Shown here piece after piece: positions 1 through 9,204 of a stretch of 64,000 nucleotides of DNA. The position numbers and the translations under genes are program-made. The stretch covers positions 1 through 64,000 of the forward strand of contig JAISTH010000005.1 of the NCBI GenBank assembly GCA_031272715.1. The letters are read 5' to 3'. This DNA is from Desulfovibrio sp. Its GTDB lineage: Bacteria > Desulfobacterota > Desulfovibrionia > Desulfovibrionales > Desulfovibrionaceae. Numbering within the stretch: position 1 is the stretch's first letter; every line of letters starts with the position of its first letter. Below the pieces are notes generated by a model. The model did no database searches and was not told the DNA's origin. It was given only the letters and a program-made list of their open reading frames with translations.

Positions 1-524
1 AGGAAGACAACGGCCCGTGACGATGCATGCGCCACGCCTGCGTCCGCCTCACCGGGAACGGCGGGGCGCCGTATGTGCGGGATGCCATTGCAATCAACAC
101 GACGCCACAACAGAGCGAACGCGTGGGCGGGACGTGAAGACCCGTTCGCCGACACGGGCCGTGCACGACTCCGGACCAACTGTTCCGCCAGGCCAGACCA
201 CCCGGAGACTCGAGAACTTCCTCCGGTGCGCCATGAGTGTGGAGGGGCGGCCACGTGGCTTGCAAGACTGTGCCGCGACCCAGGGCGAAGCCGGAAGACC
301 GGACCCGTCTCCGGCATCGCTCCGGGCCCATGGCCTCGGAGGCGAGACAACGTCCCTTTTGCATGACGCAAAAATCCCGAGGCGGGATGGGCAGACCCAG
401 TCTGGCCAAGGCGGCCTTTCGCCGATGCAATCGCACCGCCACGATCGAAGACGCGGCTTGCGCCCCAGGGCGTTTTGGACGATACTCCCAAATTCCCCTC
501 CAACCCGGACCCCAGGGATGCGCC
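1..524. other. Intergenic region at left edge, no gene recognised
   Basis: No open frame here has convincing protein character on either strand. Positions 458-486 hold a fair sigma-70 promoter for argG (see separate entry). At about 371-388 a short inverted repeat (ATCCCG, loop, CGGGAT) is followed on the minus strand by four T; it could be a minus-strand terminator, but no minus-strand gene ends there. Confidence 0.5.
458..486 (+). promoter_or_regulatory. Candidate sigma-70 promoter of argG
   Basis: TTGCGC at 458-463 and GATACT at 481-486 are separated by 17 bases, giving a start point about 30 bases before the argG ATG. The -10 box matches the consensus at four of six positions. It is inferred from sequence only. 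Confidence 0.4.
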
Positions 525-1730
525 ATGTCCAATGCCAATAAAGTCGTGCTGGCCTATTCCGGCGGACTCGACACCTCCGTCATCCTCAAGTGGCTCATCG
601 CCGAACGCGGCTGCGAAGTCATCGCCGTCACCTGCGACCTCGGACAGCCCGAGGACCTGGGCGGCGTGGAGGCCAAGGCCATCGCCACCGGCGCATCCAA
701 GGCCTTCGTCGTGGACCTCAAGGAGGAGATGGCCAAGGACTTCTTCTTCCCCATGCTTCGGGCCGCCGCCATCTACGAGGGCCGCTACCTGCTGGGGACC
801 TCCATCGCCCGCCCCCTCATCGCCAAGGCCCTGGTGGAGATCGCCAGGGCCGAGGGCGCCGGCGCCGTCGCCCACGGCGCCACGGGCAAGGGGAACGACC
901 AGGTGCGCTTCGAATTCGCCGTCAACGCCCTCGCCCCGGACCTCAAGGTCATCGCCCCCTGGCGGGAATGGGACCTCATGTCCAGGACCGCCCTCACGGC
1001 CTTCGCCGAACGCCACGGCATCCCCATCTCCAGCGAGGCCAAGCGCTACAGCATGGACGCCAACATGCTCCACACCAGCTTCGAGGGCAGCGAACTCGAG
1101 GATCCCGGGGTCATCCCCGATCCCTCCTGCCACCAGCGCTGCGTCCCCGTGGAGAAGGCCCCCGACAGGCCCCAGGAGATCACCGTGGAGTTCCACAAGG
1201 GCAATCCCGTGAAGCTGAACGGCGAGGCCCTCTCCCCGGCCACCCTCGTCCGGGAGGCGGGCCGCATCGCGGGCGGCCACGGCATCGGCCGAGACGACAT
1301 GGTGGAGAACCGCTTCGTGGGCATGAAGAGCCGGGGCGTCTACGAAAACCCCGCAGGGACGCTGCTCCACGCCCTCCACAGGGATCTCGAGGGGCTGTGC
1401 ATGGACAGGGAACTGCTGGGAATGCGGGACATGCTCTCCGTGCGCTACGCCCAGTGCGTCTACAACGGCTTCTGGTACGCCCCCGAGCGGATCGCCCTGC
1501 AGGCCTTCATGGACGCCGCCCAGGAGAACGTCACCGGCATCGTCCGGGCCAAGATCTACAAGGGCGGCATCTGGCCCCTCTCCCGCACGTCCCCCTGCTC
1601 CCTCTTCTCCCAGGAGCTGGCCACCTTCGAGGACAGCCACGACTTCGACCACAAGGACGCCCAGGGCTTCATCAAGCTCAACAGCCTCAGACTCCGGACG
1701 TGGGCCGCCGCAAGGGCCCGCGCCAAATGA
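525..1730 (+). CDS. argG: Argininosuccinate synthase
   Basis: Joins citrulline and aspartate using ATP to make argininosuccinate, the penultimate step of arginine synthesis in the cytoplasm. The 401-aa protein begins [18 protein letters not shown]; the AYSGGLDTS loop (about residues 10-18) is the ATP pyrophosphatase signature of this family. Other family blocks are visible, including [13 protein letters not shown] near residue 117 and the EGSELEDPG stretch near residue 190. Length fits the usual 400 or so. The ATG at 525 was chosen because homologues start just before the nucleotide loop; an in-frame extension upstream has no family character. AGGGATG lies before it as a weak ribosome site. 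argH follows 16 bases after the stop, so the two are almost certainly cotranscribed. Confidence 0.97.
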   Translation: MSNANKVVLAYSGGLDTSVILKWLIAERGCEVIAVTCDLGQPEDLGGVEAKAIATGASKAFVVDLKEEMAKDFFFPMLRAAAIYEGRYLLGTSIARPLIAKALVEIARAEGAGAVAHGATGKGNDQVRFEFAVNALAPDLKVIAPWREWDLMSRTALTAFAERHGIPISSEAKRYSMDANMLHTSFEGSELEDPGVIPDPSCHQRCVPVEKAPDRPQEITVEFHKGNPVKLNGEALSPATLVREAGRIAGGHGIGRDDMVENRFVGMKSRGVYENPAGTLLHALHRDLEGLCMDRELLGMRDMLSVRYAQCVYNGFWYAPERIALQAFMDAAQENVTGIVRAKIYKGGIWPLSRTSPCSLFSQELATFEDSHDFDHKDAQGFIKLNSLRLRTWAAARARAK

Positions 1731-1746
1731 CGGCGGACAGGATCAG

Positions 1747-3162
1747 ATGAGCACGATTCCCAGCCGGGGAGGCCGATTCGCGGAAGGGCCCGCCCGGACT
1801 GCGGCCGAATACACGCAATCCCAGTCCTTCGACAGGACGCTCTGTTTCCACGACATCATCGCCTCCAAGGCCCACGCGAGAATGCTGGGCCGCGTCGGGG
1901 TCGTCGCCCCGGAGGAGGCGGACGCCATCATCGAGGGCCTCGACCGGGTCCGGGAGGAGATCGCCTCGGGGCGCTTCGTCTGGCGCCCAGAACTCGAGGA
2001 CGTCCACATGAACGTGGAGGCCCGCCTCACGGAACTCGTGGGCGACGCGGGGAGGAAGCTCCACACGGGCCGCAGCCGCAACGACCAGGTGGGGTTGACC
2101 TTCCGCCTCTTCGTCGCCGACAGGATCGCGGCCTGGCAGGGACTCGCCCTGGACCTGTGCGAGACGCTGATGCGCCAGGCGGAGAGCCACAGGGACACGA
2201 TCCTGCCGGGATGCACCCATCTGCAGCCTGCGCAGCCCGTCGCCCTCGCCCACCATCTGCTGGCCTACGCCTTCATGCTGCGCAGGGACGTGGACCGGCT
2301 CGGGGACGCCGCGAGGCGCACCCGCGTCTCGCCGCTGGGCGCCGCCGCCCTCGGCGGCACGACCTATCCCCTGGATCCCCTCCAGGTCGCGAAGGACGTC
2401 GGCTTCGACGGCATCTGCGACAATTCCATGGACGCGGTGTCGGACAGGGATTTCGTGCTCGAGGCCTGTTTCTGCGCCGCGACGGTCATGACCCATCTCT
2501 CGAGGCTCTGCGAGGAACTCGTGCTCTGGAGCAATCCGGCCTTCGGCTTCGTCACCGTCTCCGATGCATTCTCCACCGGATCCTCCATCATGCCCCAGAA
2601 GCGGAACCCGGACGTCGCGGAGCTGATGCGCGGCAAGACCGGACGCGCCCTGGGGGCGCTTACCGCCATGTTCACCGTGATGAAGGGCCTGCCCATGACC
2701 TACAACCGGGACATGCAGGAGGACAAGGAGGCGTTCCTGGACGCGGACCGCACGGTCGCTACGTCCCTGGGCGTCATGGCGGGCATGATGGAGGGCGTCG
2801 TCTTCCACGCCGACCGCATGGCGGCGGCCTGCGACGCGGGATACATCGACGCCACCGAGCTCGCCGACCATCTCGTCGGCAAGGGGATGCCCTTCCGGCA
2901 GGCGCACCACGCCACGGGCGCCCTCGTCGCCCTCGCAGAGTCCAGGGGCGTCCCCCTGAAGGGGCTGACCCCGGAGGAACTGCGGAGCGTCGCCCCCTGC
3001 ATCGAACCCGGGGAACTGGCCGGGGTGCTGGACTGCGCCACGGCCGTCAGGCGCAGGGAGACGCCCGGCGGAACGGGCCCGCTGTCCGTGGCCCGTCAAC
3101 TGGAGACACTGAGGACGTGGGTCGCCGAAACGCGGCGGCGACTCCCGAAGCCCATCGCCTGA
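1747..3162 (+). CDS. argH: Argininosuccinate lyase
   Basis: Splits argininosuccinate into arginine and fumarate, the last step of arginine synthesis. The 471-aa protein carries the fumarase/aspartase superfamily signature [12 protein letters not shown] near residue 278, which forms the flexible catalytic loop, and the [10 protein letters not shown] block near residue 100 that binds substrate. The [15 protein letters not shown] segment (about residues 157-171) is also typical. Length is normal for the family. The ATG at 1747 follows AGGA at a suitable distance and lies 16 bases after argG. The next gene starts 21 bases after the stop, suggesting one transcript through nadA. Confidence 0.97.
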   Translation: MSTIPSRGGRFAEGPARTAAEYTQSQSFDRTLCFHDIIASKAHARMLGRVGVVAPEEADAIIEGLDRVREEIASGRFVWRPELEDVHMNVEARLTELVGDAGRKLHTGRSRNDQVGLTFRLFVADRIAAWQGLALDLCETLMRQAESHRDTILPGCTHLQPAQPVALAHHLLAYAFMLRRDVDRLGDAARRTRVSPLGAAALGGTTYPLDPLQVAKDVGFDGICDNSMDAVSDRDFVLEACFCAATVMTHLSRLCEELVLWSNPAFGFVTVSDAFSTGSSIMPQKRNPDVAELMRGKTGRALGALTAMFTVMKGLPMTYNRDMQEDKEAFLDADRTVATSLGVMAGMMEGVVFHADRMAAACDAGYIDATELADHLVGKGMPFRQAHHATGALVALAESRGVPLKGLTPEELRSVAPCIEPGELAGVLDCATAVRRRETPGGTGPLSVARQLETLRTWVAETRRRLPKPIA

Positions 3163-3183
3163 CTCCGCGGGACGGAGGTTCCC

Positions 3184-4059
3184 ATGCCGACATCCGCCGG
3201 TTCCTCCCTTCGAAGCCGCTGGCCCGAATGGGCGGAAGCGATGCGGGTGGACGACGGCCTGGTGGCGGAGGCGTACGACGCCACCCCTGCAGGCTGCCGG
3301 GCGGCGCTGAAGACGGGCCTCGCCCTCGCCTTCCTCCATTTCGGGCAGCAGCCCAAGCGCGTTCTCGAAGAGCGCACCGAACCCGAACTCGGCTTCTGGC
3401 GCCACGTCGCCGACGATCCCGCCCCTTGGGCGATGGTGGCCTTCCCCTGCGACTACACGGCCGCGGCGCGGATCGCCGCCGCCTGCGTCCCCGCGCTGCT
3501 GGCCGGCGTGCCCCTGGTGGGGGCGGCCAGCATAGGCGGCCCTCCCTCCACGCAGGCCCTGGCGGCCCTGGAACTCTCGGGCGTCGAGGACATCCTCCAG
3601 CTCGACGTGGCGGGACTGTGCGCCCTGCTCGAGGAGGCCCAGCCCGGCAACGGTCGCCTCGTCCTGCTGCACGCGGGGGAGCTTGAAAGCTGCGCACATG
3701 CCGCGAGAATACTCAACCTCCCCTGCCATCAGGAGCGCCGCCCCCCGATCCTGGCGATCCCGGATCCCGCGGCCTTCGATCTGGAGGCGCTGGGATTCGC
3801 CCATGGAGCGGCCCTGACGCCGGCCCTCGAACCCGCCCATCCCGTGGCTCCCGACGCCGTCTTCATCGCGGAGGCCGGGGCCAAGACCCTGTGCCGTGCC
3901 AGCCGTCACGGCCCCCACGACACCGCGAGACTCGCGCTGTGCCCAGGAACGGAAGGCTTCTGGCTCCATCAGGGCCTTGGTCCGGCCTTCTTCCGCACCC
4001 GGCGCCGCGCCTTCGGAACCTTCAACCCCAACCCCGGACCAGAGGAGCGCACCCCATGA
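3184..4059 (+). CDS. Unknown protein in the arg-nad operon, faintly histidinol-dehydrogenase-like
   Basis: I do not recognise this 291-aa protein. The start at 3184 is well supported by GGAGG five bases upstream. There is no signal peptide or membrane segment. Two stretches recall histidinol dehydrogenase: the alanine-rich segment near residues 92-125, which resembles the region where HisD binds NAD, and the general fold expected of an aldehyde-dehydrogenase-like protein. The zinc ligands and catalytic residues of true HisD cannot be identified and the protein is about two thirds of HisD length, so this is a weak hint only. It lies between argH and nadA and overlaps nadA by four bases (ATGA), so it is probably cotranslated with quinolinate synthase and may act in amino acid or NAD metabolism. 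Confidence 0.75.
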   Translation: MPTSAGSSLRSRWPEWAEAMRVDDGLVAEAYDATPAGCRAALKTGLALAFLHFGQQPKRVLEERTEPELGFWRHVADDPAPWAMVAFPCDYTAAARIAAACVPALLAGVPLVGAASIGGPPSTQALAALELSGVEDILQLDVAGLCALLEEAQPGNGRLVLLHAGELESCAHAARILNLPCHQERRPPILAIPDPAAFDLEALGFAHGAALTPALEPAHPVAPDAVFIAEAGAKTLCRASRHGPHDTARLALCPGTEGFWLHQGLGPAFFRTRRRAFGTFNPNPGPEERTP

Positions 4060-5093
4060 ACAACGACGCCGAAGCCATCGAAGCCATCCGCAAACGTCTC
4101 GGCAGCCGGCTCCGCATCCTGGGGCACCACTACCAGGCGGACGAGGTGATCCGCCACGTCGACCTGCGGGGGGACTCTCTCGCCCTGGCCAGGAAGACCA
4201 GGGACGTGGACGCGGAGCACATCGTGTTCTGCGGCGTGTACTTCATGGCGGAATCCTCCGCCCTGCTGGCCAGGCCCAACCAGATGGTCCATCTGCCGGA
4301 GCCCTCCGCCGAGTGCAGCATGGCCCTCATGTCCCCCGGACCCCTCCTGCGCGCCGTCCTGGACATCCTGGGCGGGAAGGGGAGGCGCATCGTGCCCCTG
4401 GCCTACGTGAACTCCACCCTCGAGGTGAAGGCGGTGGTCGGCGAATACGGCGGGGCCGTGTGCACCTCGGCCAACGCCAGGACCATGCTCCGGTGGGCCC
4501 TGGACCGCGGGGACGCGGTGCTCTTCCTGCCGGACAAGAATCTCGGCCACAACACGGCCAACCAGCTGGGCATCCCGGAGGACCAGCGGCACGTGCTGAG
4601 CCTGAAGGGCAAGGGGGAGAACATCGACCGGGAGAAGGCTGAACGCGCCAAGCTGCTGCTCTGGCCCGGCTTCTGCTCCATCCACACCCGCTTCGTCATG
4701 CGGCAGATCGAGCGCGTCCGGCAGGAGCATCCCGGCGTCCTCGTCGCGGTCCATCCCGAATGCACCCCGGACGTGGTGGACGCGGCCGATGCCGCCGGCT
4801 CCACGTCCTTCCTCATCGACTACGTCGCCAAGGCCAAGCCCGGGAGCGTCATCGCCATAGGCACGGAGATCAATCTCGTGGAGCGCCTCGCCGAGGCCCG
4901 CAAGGGCGACGTCGAGGTGCTTCCCCTGGTGGAGAGCGCCTGCACGCACATGGCCCAGACGACGGAAGAGAAGCTCAGGGCGTGTCTGGAGGCGGTGGAG
5001 GCGGGGAGGACGGACTATCTGGTGAACGTCCCGGAGGCCCTGAAGGCTCCGGCCACGGAGAGCCTCGAGCGCATGCTCGCCGCCTGCGCCTGA
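4056..5093 (+). CDS. nadA: Quinolinate synthase
   Basis: Condenses iminoaspartate with dihydroxyacetone phosphate to quinolinate, the precursor of NAD, using a 4Fe-4S cluster held by three cysteines. The 345-aa protein shows the family blocks LGHHYQADEV (about residues 22-31), FCGVYFMAESS with one cluster cysteine (near residue 58), VCTSANA (second cysteine) and HPEC (third cysteine). Length is normal. The ATG at 4056 overlaps the stop of the previous gene (ATGA), which argues for translational coupling. No nadB (aspartate oxidase) is next to it; the upstream unknown gene takes that place. It converges with the HAD phosphatase gene, only 15 bases away. Confidence 0.95.
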   Translation: MNNDAEAIEAIRKRLGSRLRILGHHYQADEVIRHVDLRGDSLALARKTRDVDAEHIVFCGVYFMAESSALLARPNQMVHLPEPSAECSMALMSPGPLLRAVLDILGGKGRRIVPLAYVNSTLEVKAVVGEYGGAVCTSANARTMLRWALDRGDAVLFLPDKNLGHNTANQLGIPEDQRHVLSLKGKGENIDREKAERAKLLLWPGFCSIHTRFVMRQIERVRQEHPGVLVAVHPECTPDVVDAADAAGSTSFLIDYVAKAKPGSVIAIGTEINLVERLAEARKGDVEVLPLVESACTHMAQTTEEKLRACLEAVEAGRTDYLVNVPEALKAPATESLERMLAACA

Positions 5094-5108
5094 CGGGGCC
5101 GGAGGAGG

Positions 5109-5786
5109 CTACGCGGGGGCGGCGACGTGGGCCAGCAGGTCCGACGGACGGCCCAGCAGCACGCGGGCCCCGTGCTCGAGCAGTTCGTCCCGGGTCCGGA
5201 ACCCCCAGAGGCAGCCCACCGGGACCATGCCGGCCGCGACGGCCGTGTCCATGTCGACGCAGCTGTCCCCCACGAAGGCCACCCGGTCCGGGTGGAAGCC
5301 CAGGCGCCTTGCCAGGTCGAGGGCGAGGCCCGGATCGGGCTTCCCCCTGCCGCCGTCCGGCTTGCCCTGGACGTGGACGAAGGGCGTGTCGGGGAAGTAG
5401 TGGGAGATGACCTTGCAGGTCAGGGCGTGGGGCTTGTTGGACAGCACCCCCATGGGCACCTTCGCGTCCGCGAGGGCGGCCAGCAGCGGCACGATGCCCT
5501 CGTAGGGCCTGGTCTTGACGTGCCAGTTCCGGCCGTAGACCTCGCGCATGGCCGCGGCCATCCCGAGGGACTCGGACTTCGGGACCGTCGGGGGAAGCGC
5601 CCGCTCCATGAGGATTTCCATGCCGTTGCCCACGAAGGTCCGGTACGCCTCGACGGGCCAAGTGGGGAAGCCCCGTTCCTCCAGCACCGCGTTCGCGCTG
5701 TCGGCCAGATCCGCCAGGCTGTCCAGCAGCGTCCCGTCGAGGTCGAAGATGGCGCCGGCCGGCGCGACTGCCTTCGCGGAATCCAT
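5109..5786 (-). CDS. HAD-family phosphatase, phosphoglycolate phosphatase type
   Basis: A 225-aa haloacid dehalogenase hydrolase. Motif I is FDLDGTLLDS (near residues 14-23, with the nucleophile and acid/base aspartates), motif II is the serine of GVLSNKPHA, motif III the lysine of RGKPDP, and motif IV GDSCVDMDTA. The alpha-helical cap inserted after motif I is the C1 type of Gph and PGMB-like enzymes. 2-phosphoglycolate is the likely substrate but this subfamily is promiscuous. The ATG at 5786 has a good ribosome site (GGAGGAAACGC). It runs convergent to nadA with a 15-base gap. The small unknown gene at 5849 lies upstream on the same strand. Confidence 0.85.
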   Translation of the reverse strand: MDSAKAVAPAGAIFDLDGTLLDSLADLADSANAVLEERGFPTWPVEAYRTFVGNGMEILMERALPPTVPKSESLGMAAAMREVYGRNWHVKTRPYEGIVPLLAALADAKVPMGVLSNKPHALTCKVISHYFPDTPFVHVQGKPDGGRGKPDPGLALDLARRLGFHPDRVAFVGDSCVDMDTAVAAGMVPVGCLWGFRTRDELLEHGARVLLGRPSDLLAHVAAPA

Positions 5787-5848
5787 GCGTTTCCTCCGAT
5801 GCCTTTCGCGGCGGGGCGAGCGGCGTCCGCCGGGCGCCCCGGCGCGTC

Positions 5849-6166
5849 TCAGTGGAACGTGGGCGTCTCCTCCGGGCCGACCTGGGTCACGGAGAGATGC
5901 AGTTCGGCCCTGTCCAGCCCGCCGTCGCAGTTCTCGTGGAAACGGTCCGCGAGAGTGTCCATGAGCTTCTGGAGGAACGGGCGGTCCGCGGCGTCCACGG
6001 TCTTCAGCATCTCGAGGAAATCCTGGTAGATCATGGTGTATCCCTCGGTGAACCCGTAGACGTAGCCGGCCTTGGCTGCGTAGGTCAGCAGCTGGCTGAA
6101 GGGGTCTCCCTTGGTGGTGTCGAGCACCGAGGCCTCGGGGAAAATCGGCGTGAACCTCGTGGGCAC
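5849..6166 (-). CDS. Small unknown protein, 105 aa
   Basis: I do not recognise this protein. The GTG at 6166 was preferred as start because AAGGAG lies six bases upstream; the open frame extends further but without a ribosome site. The product is soluble, acidic at the C-terminus, with an aromatic-rich central part (YAAKAGYVYGFTEGYTMIYQ) and a tail with an HENCDGG segment. There is no signal peptide. It precedes the HAD phosphatase on the same strand by 62 bases and may be cotranscribed with it. Confidence 0.7.
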   Translation of the reverse strand: MPTRFTPIFPEASVLDTTKGDPFSQLLTYAAKAGYVYGFTEGYTMIYQDFLEMLKTVDAADRPFLQKLMDTLADRFHENCDGGLDRAELHLSVTQVGPEETPTFH

Positions 6167-6937
6167 GTTGCGCTCCTTGCCTTGGATCGTCCGGGTCCGT
6201 GGGGCCGCATCGGGGGATGGCGGCACGTCGCGGGGACAAGGCATGTCCCCTTCGCCGACGTCGGCGGCGACTAGACATGAGGTTCTAGGACGGTTTGCCT
6301 CTCAGGGCAAGCGCTTCCGAAGAGCGATGGGCATCAAAAGAGGATCGGCCGTCTCCCTCGACACGGGCCTTGCCGCGCCCTTGGAAGCGGCCTGGTCGGG
6401 ACGATCGCCGCCGTCGTTCCTCGGCCAAGACCATCGCAGACTTTTTCCATGCCCCATGAGGGCAGGGGCGTGCACCCGGTTCCCGCACCCCTCCGGCGAA
6501 GGCGCCTGCCCCAGGCCCTTCGCGGCAGGACTCGGGGCGACCGGGGAGACTCGGGGCGGCCGGGGAGGGCGCCCATGCCGGGGACTCGGGCCTGCGACAG
6601 GCAGAACGTGCGGGAACCCTGCCTCCTACAGAATGGTGTTGTGCAGACGGCCGTTTTTGTGCTATCTCTGGAAGGACAAGACCGATGCCGACAGGGTGGG
6701 CCTCAGGGCACGCACCCGCAAACGCCCCTGCTGGGGGCGATGGCATCGGCTGCGCTCGGCTGCCGTCCGGACAGGGATCCGGGGCCGCCCAAGGGTGTCG
6801 TTCGCCCCTTGCCCTCGGAGTCCGATGCGGGGATTCCCTCGGGCGCGGGACGGCGAGAGCCCCGTTGCCGCGACGCGTCCAGACGGCTTCGTCCGGCGCT
6901 GACGTCTGACACAGCAAAATTCCGGAAGGAGCTTTTC
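6167..6937. other. Intergenic region between the divergent HAD-side genes and trxA
   Basis: About 770 bases with no supported gene. Open frames on both strands are proline, arginine and glycine rich and look like chance frames of GC-rich DNA. There is a small palindrome at the left (CGCCGACGTCGGCG, about 6257-6270). Promoters for the minus-strand small gene and for trxA should lie here; a loose match, TTGTGC 17 bases CTATCT, occurs near 6640-6668 but is not convincing. Confidence 0.5.
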
Positions 6938-7261
6938 ATGGCCGAACAGGTTACCGACGACACTTTCGAGGAAGTGGTCCTGAAATCCGACATCCCCGTC
7001 CTCATCGACTTTTGGGCCCCCTGGTGCGGCCCCTGCAGGGCGGTCGGCCCCATCGTCGACGAGATCGCCAAGGAATATGACGGCCGGGTGCGCATCGTGA
7101 AGATGAACGTGGACGAGAACCCCGCCACGCCGAACAGATACGGGGTGCGCGCCATCCCGACCCTGATGCTCTTCAAGAACGGCGAGACCGTCGAGCAGGT
7201 CATGGGATCCGTGCCCAAGAACCACCTGACCGACCTGCTGGACAAGAAGGCGCTGGGATGA
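6938..7261 (+). CDS. trxA: Thioredoxin
   Basis: Small cytoplasmic dithiol reductant of 107 aa. The classical active site WCGPC is at about residues 29-33 within [14 protein letters not shown], and the cis-proline follows in [13 protein letters not shown]. Length and layout are those of TrxA. The ATG at 6938 has a strong ribosome site (GGAAGGAG). Its stop overlaps the start of trxB (ATGA), so the reductase that recharges it is made from the same message. Confidence 0.96.
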   Translation: MAEQVTDDTFEEVVLKSDIPVLIDFWAPWCGPCRAVGPIVDEIAKEYDGRVRIVKMNVDENPATPNRYGVRAIPTLMLFKNGETVEQVMGSVPKNHLTDLLDKKALG

Positions 7262-8178
7262 CGTCCCTCGACGCCCTCGTCGTCGGCGCCGGGCCCGCGG
7301 GCATCACCGCGGCCATGTATCTGGCGCGGTCGGGGTGCTCCGTCGCCCTGTGCGAACGGCTCACCTCCGGCGGACAGATGCTGATGACGGCGGCGTTGGA
7401 GAACTATCCCGGGTTTCCCGAAGGGATCAAGGGCTATGAACTTGCCGACCGCATGGCCGCCCATCTGGACGGGCTCGCGGTGGAACGCCTGACCGGGGAC
7501 GTCCAGGCGCTGGCCGGCAAGGCGCCCGATTTCACGGCGACGGTGGACGGACGTCCCGTCCCCTGCAGGACGCTGCTCGTCTGCACCGGGGCGAAGCACC
7601 GTCCCCTGGGCGTCCCGGACGAGGAGCGGCTCGTCGGCCGCGGCGTTTCCTATTGCGCCGTGTGCGACGGCAACTTCTTCCGGGGGCGCCGGGTCGCCGT
7701 GGTGGGCGGAGGCAACAGCGCCATGGAGGAGGCCCTCTACCTCTCCAAAATCGCCGCCGAGGTCACCCTGATCCACAGGCGGGACGAATTCCGGGGGGCG
7801 AAGCTGTACCTCCAGCGACTGGAATCCATGCCGGGCAAGGTCGTCATCCTCCGCAGTTCCGTCGTCACGGCGCTGCACGGCGAGAGCGACTTGACCGGCA
7901 TCACGGTCAGGAACGTCGCCACCGGCGAGGAACGGCAGATTCCCATGGACGGGCTTTTCGTCTACGTGGGCAGCGCCCCCGAGACGGCATACCTGCCGCC
8001 GGAACTCGAGCGTGATGACCGGGGCTTCATCGTGACGGACACGGAGATGCGCACGTCGGTCCCGGGGATTTTCGCCGCCGGGGACATACGCTCGAAGAAC
8101 TGCCGTCAGGTGATTACCGCCGCCGGAGACGGCGCAACCGCCGCCCATGCGGCATTTCTCTTCCTGGAGCGGGTATGA
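7258..8178 (+). CDS. trxB: Thioredoxin reductase
   Basis: Flavoprotein that reduces thioredoxin with NAD(P)H. The 306-aa protein has an N-terminal FAD site (GAGPAG, residues 9-14), the redox centre CAVCDG with cysteines at about 133 and 136, a second nucleotide site ([10 protein letters not shown], about residues 150-159) and the C-terminal FAD motif FAAGDI. After the second site the residues RRDEF rather than the HRRxxxR of NADPH enzymes are seen, so cofactor choice should be left open. It overlaps trxA and bamD by four bases each. Confidence 0.95.
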   Translation: MTSLDALVVGAGPAGITAAMYLARSGCSVALCERLTSGGQMLMTAALENYPGFPEGIKGYELADRMAAHLDGLAVERLTGDVQALAGKAPDFTATVDGRPVPCRTLLVCTGAKHRPLGVPDEERLVGRGVSYCAVCDGNFFRGRRVAVVGGGNSAMEEALYLSKIAAEVTLIHRRDEFRGAKLYLQRLESMPGKVVILRSSVVTALHGESDLTGITVRNVATGEERQIPMDGLFVYVGSAPETAYLPPELERDDRGFIVTDTEMRTSVPGIFAAGDIRSKNCRQVITAAGDGATAAHAAFLFLERV

Positions 8179-8906
8179 GCAAGAAGCTGCTCGGCTGTCT
8201 CGTGCTGGTCGCACACATGCTGGCCCTTTCCGGATGCGGGCTCATAGACATGGTCTATCTGCCCCCCTCCGAGGACACCGCCCAGGAAATCTTCGAGGCG
8301 GCCAACGACGCCATGAGCGAGAAGAACTACGTTCGTGCCGTCGAACTCTACAACAAGCTCCGGGACACCTATCCCTTCAGCCCGTACACCATCGACGCCG
8401 AACTCTCCCTGGCGGACGCACACTACCTCGACGGGGACTACGAACTGGCCGCGGAATCGTACAAGGACTTCGAGTCCCTCCATCCCCGCCACGACTCCAT
8501 CCCGTACGTCCTCTACCAGACCGGCATGTCCCTCATGAAGCAGTTCACGTCCATCGACAGGGCCACGACGGAACTCCACGAGGCCTACGCGTACTTCAGC
8601 CGCCTCTGCCAGACCTTCCCCGACTACCCGTCGGTGCCGGAGGCCAGGAAGAACATGGGCACGTGCCGCGCGCTGATGGCCGAGCACGAACTGTACGTCG
8701 CGGACGTCTTCTGGCACATGGGCAAGTACGGGCCGGCCTGGCGCCGTTACGAATTCGTCCGGAGGGAGTACCCGGACGTGACGGAAGTCGCGGAACTCGC
8801 CAAGGAGAAGGCCCTGGCCTCCTTCTACCGCTACAAGGAGGAGCAGGCGGCCGACATCCGGAGCGAGCGTCAGGGCTCCTGGCGCAAGTGGTTCACCTGG
8901 CTGTAG
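8175..8906 (+). CDS. bamD: Outer membrane assembly lipoprotein BamD
   Basis: Component of the BAM complex that inserts beta-barrel proteins in the outer membrane. The 243-aa precursor has a lipoprotein signal ending in LALSGC, so the mature lipoprotein starts at Cys21. TPR-like repeats follow, for example ARAVELYNKL-type and DYELAAESYKDFESLHP segments, with the family-typical PFSPY and HPRHDSIPY motifs. Length matches BamD (about 245). It overlaps trxB by four bases (ATGA), an unexpected partner functionally but clear in the sequence. A 26-base perfect palindrome lies just after the stop. Confidence 0.9.
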   Translation: MSKKLLGCLVLVAHMLALSGCGLIDMVYLPPSEDTAQEIFEAANDAMSEKNYVRAVELYNKLRDTYPFSPYTIDAELSLADAHYLDGDYELAAESYKDFESLHPRHDSIPYVLYQTGMSLMKQFTSIDRATTELHEAYAYFSRLCQTFPDYPSVPEARKNMGTCRALMAEHELYVADVFWHMGKYGPAWRRYEFVRREYPDVTEVAELAKEKALASFYRYKEEQAADIRSERQGSWRKWFTWL

Positions 8907-8928
8907 GGCCGGCGATTGCGCAGAGCGT

Positions 8929-8954
8929 CCGCCTTCCCGACGTCGGGAAGGCGG
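8929..8954. terminator. Perfect 26-base palindrome after bamD
   Basis: CCGCCTTCCCGAC is followed directly by its own reverse complement, giving a hairpin of up to 11-12 pairs. There is no T tract on either side, so it may be a terminator helped by other factors, a 3' end protector or a protein site. Confidence 0.45.
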
Positions 8955-9204
8955 CGGTGACGGCGCCCTGCATGCGTCCTCGTCCCTTCGGGGCGATGGC
9001 GCAGGTCGTCCCCATGCTTCGCCGCCCCGTGACGGCGCTGGATGAGCCGCTCCCCGAAGGCCGTCCCGCTCCGCCGACGCCCCATCGCCCCGCCGGATCC
9101 GTTGCCGGGGCGCGCTCCCGTTCCGGAGGCCCGTTCCCATCGCCGCTGGCGGCGGCCGGACGCACCGATGTGCCTGCCTTCCTCGAGAGACGCCGAACCG
9201 CACC

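Noticed and set aside
371..388. Minus-strand terminator before argG
   Set aside because: The hairpin has only six pairs and no minus-strand gene ends there; probably chance.
6285..6917. A 210-codon minus-strand frame upstream of trxA
   Set aside because: Arginine and proline rich translation without domains or ribosome site, typical of non-coding GC-rich DNA.
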